A stretch of DNA of 64,000 nucleotides, from NCBI GenBank assembly GCA_963695075.1, contig CAVOFR010000003.1, forward strand, positions 558,001 through 622,000, given 5' to 3'. The position numbers were made by a program, and so were the translations under genes. The notes beneath the pieces are model-generated. The model was not told the origin of the DNA, ran no database searches, and saw only the letters and a program-made list of their open reading frames with translations. The stretch comes from CAWCAL01 sp963695075 (GTDB lineage Bacteria; Actinomycetota; Acidimicrobiia; Acidimicrobiales; CAWCAL01). How positions within the stretch are numbered: position 1 is the stretch's first letter; every line of letters begins with the position of its first letter. Shown here in pieces: positions 63,366 through 64,000 of this stretch.

Positions 63366-64000
63366 TCAGCGAGCCTGCAGGGCCTCGATCAGCTTGGGCA
63401 GGACCTTGTGCACATCGCCCACGATGCCCAGATCCGAGACCGAGAAGATCGGTGCTTCGGAGTCCTTGTTGATCGCGATGATGTTCTTCGAGCCCTTCAT
63501 GCCCACCATGTGCTGGGTGGCACCGGAGATGCCGGCCGCGATGTAGACGGTCGGCTTGACGACCTTGCCGGTCTGGCCGACCTGGTAGCTGTAGGGCACC
63601 CAGCCGGCGTCGACGATGGCCCGGGAAGCACCCGGGGCCGCGCCGAGCAGCTTCGAGAGAGTCTCGATCATCTCGAACTTCTCGGCGTCACCGATACCGC
63701 GGCCACCGGCCACGACGATGTCGGCCTCGTCGAGCTTGGGACCTTCGGTCTCCTCGACGTGGCGGGCCAGGACCTTGGCGGTCCCGGTCGCGCCCGTGTC
63801 GGGCACGGCGAGATCGGCGACCGCTGCTGCGCCGCCGCCCGATTCCTCGGCCGCGAACGACTTGGGCCGGACCAGCACCAGCTCGGGGCCGCCACCGGTG
63901 AACTTCGTGCGTACCTCGGTGGTACCTCCGAAGACCGGCTCGACGCCGATGGCTGCGTCGCCATCGACCTCGATGTCGACCACGTTGGTGACCACGGTGC
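63366..64000 (-). CDS. etfA: electron transfer flavoprotein subunit alpha, C-terminal part
   Basis: The gene continues past base 64000, so only about 211 C-terminal residues are seen. The FAD-binding domain is complete: GGRGIGDAEKFEMIETLSKLLGAAPGASRAIVDAGW, GQTGKVVKPTVYIAAGISGATQHMVGMKGSKNIIAINKD and DLGIVGDVHKVLPKLIEAL. ETF carries electrons from acyl-CoA dehydrogenases, such as the one at 55783-57024, to the quinone pool. The convergent SCO1664-family stop is 16 bases away. Confidence 0.95.
   Translation of the reverse strand, partial: TVVTNVVDIEVDGDAAIGVEPVFGGTTEVRTKFTGGGPELVLVRPKSFAAEESGGGAAAVADLAVPDTGATGTAKVLARHVEETEGPKLDEADIVVAGGRGIGDAEKFEMIETLSKLLGAAPGASRAIVDAGWVPYSYQVGQTGKVVKPTVYIAAGISGATQHMVGMKGSKNIIAINKDSEAPIFSVSDLGIVGDVHKVLPKLIEALQAR

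Overview
The window is high-GC chromosomal DNA, densely packed on both strands, and reads like an actinobacterium outside the classical Streptomyces/Mycobacterium groups, most likely an acidimicrobiial or similar aquatic lineage. This is inferred from gene families, not from a marker gene. Actinobacterial families present are the histidine phosphatase-DUF3090-SCO1664 trio, LytR-CpsA-Psr with a LytR_C tail, a DUF2510 protein, a thiolase-like type-1 protein and F420-linked enzymes. Lipoproteins with an acidic run just after the lipid cysteine are also common. No phage, insertion sequence or CRISPR array is visible.

Layout. 1-3000: acyl-CoA mutase large subunit (-) divergent from glpX (+). 3000-8600: O-antigen-ligase-like protein, a catalytically degenerate M48-like membrane protein, two paralogous short-chain dehydrogenases, PPK2 and a small repeat-bearing lipoprotein. 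8640-16758: complete F-type ATP synthase operon (-), ordered atpZ-like, atpI-like, atpB, atpE, two b-type subunits, atpH, atpA, atpG, atpD, atpC. atpB carries a one-base frameshift. 16900-24417 (+): a large secreted protein, then glucose-1-phosphate cytidylyltransferase, an NDP-sugar epimerase/dehydratase and three tandem zinc-binding C-methyltransferase-like proteins, together a deoxysugar or branched-sugar module. 24449-27944 (-): rpiB, glyA, a WecA/TagO-like transferase and a lipoprotein. 28000-31741: thiolase-like protein, tsaC with a cNMP-binding protein, and a zinc-type dehydrogenase.

31795-45443 is one long minus-strand housekeeping block: argS-lysA-lipoprotein-hom-thrC-apgM, then rho-rpmE2-unknown-prfA-prmC. 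It makes lysine and threonine and supplies translation and termination factors. An ApgM-family protein sits where thrB (homoserine kinase) is usually found. 45619-51463: tRNA-Arg(CCG) and a five-gene oligopeptide ABC transporter (-). 51587-57024: LCP ligase, LLM/F420 oxidoreductase, cyclase-family hydrolase, a small membrane-anchored protein and an acyl-CoA dehydrogenase. 57094-64000: DUF2510/LURP-one protein, DUF2269 membrane protein, F420-dehydrogenase beta-like iron-sulfur protein, two small genes, TauE/SafE transporter, the histidine phosphatase-DUF3090-SCO1664 operon and the C-terminal part of etfA.

The strongest non-gene signals are two interspersed repeat families. One is a 36-nt element with core CCGAAATCTGGTCC, in four intergenic copies plus a weak fifth. 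The other is a 35-bp hairpin present in two identical copies. One copy fits exactly between two convergent stop codons and the other lies in the 5' end of the LCP gene. The strongest protein-level signals are the isobutyryl-CoA-mutase-like residues in the mutase, the dead M48-like protein, ApgM in the threonine operon and the atpB frameshift.
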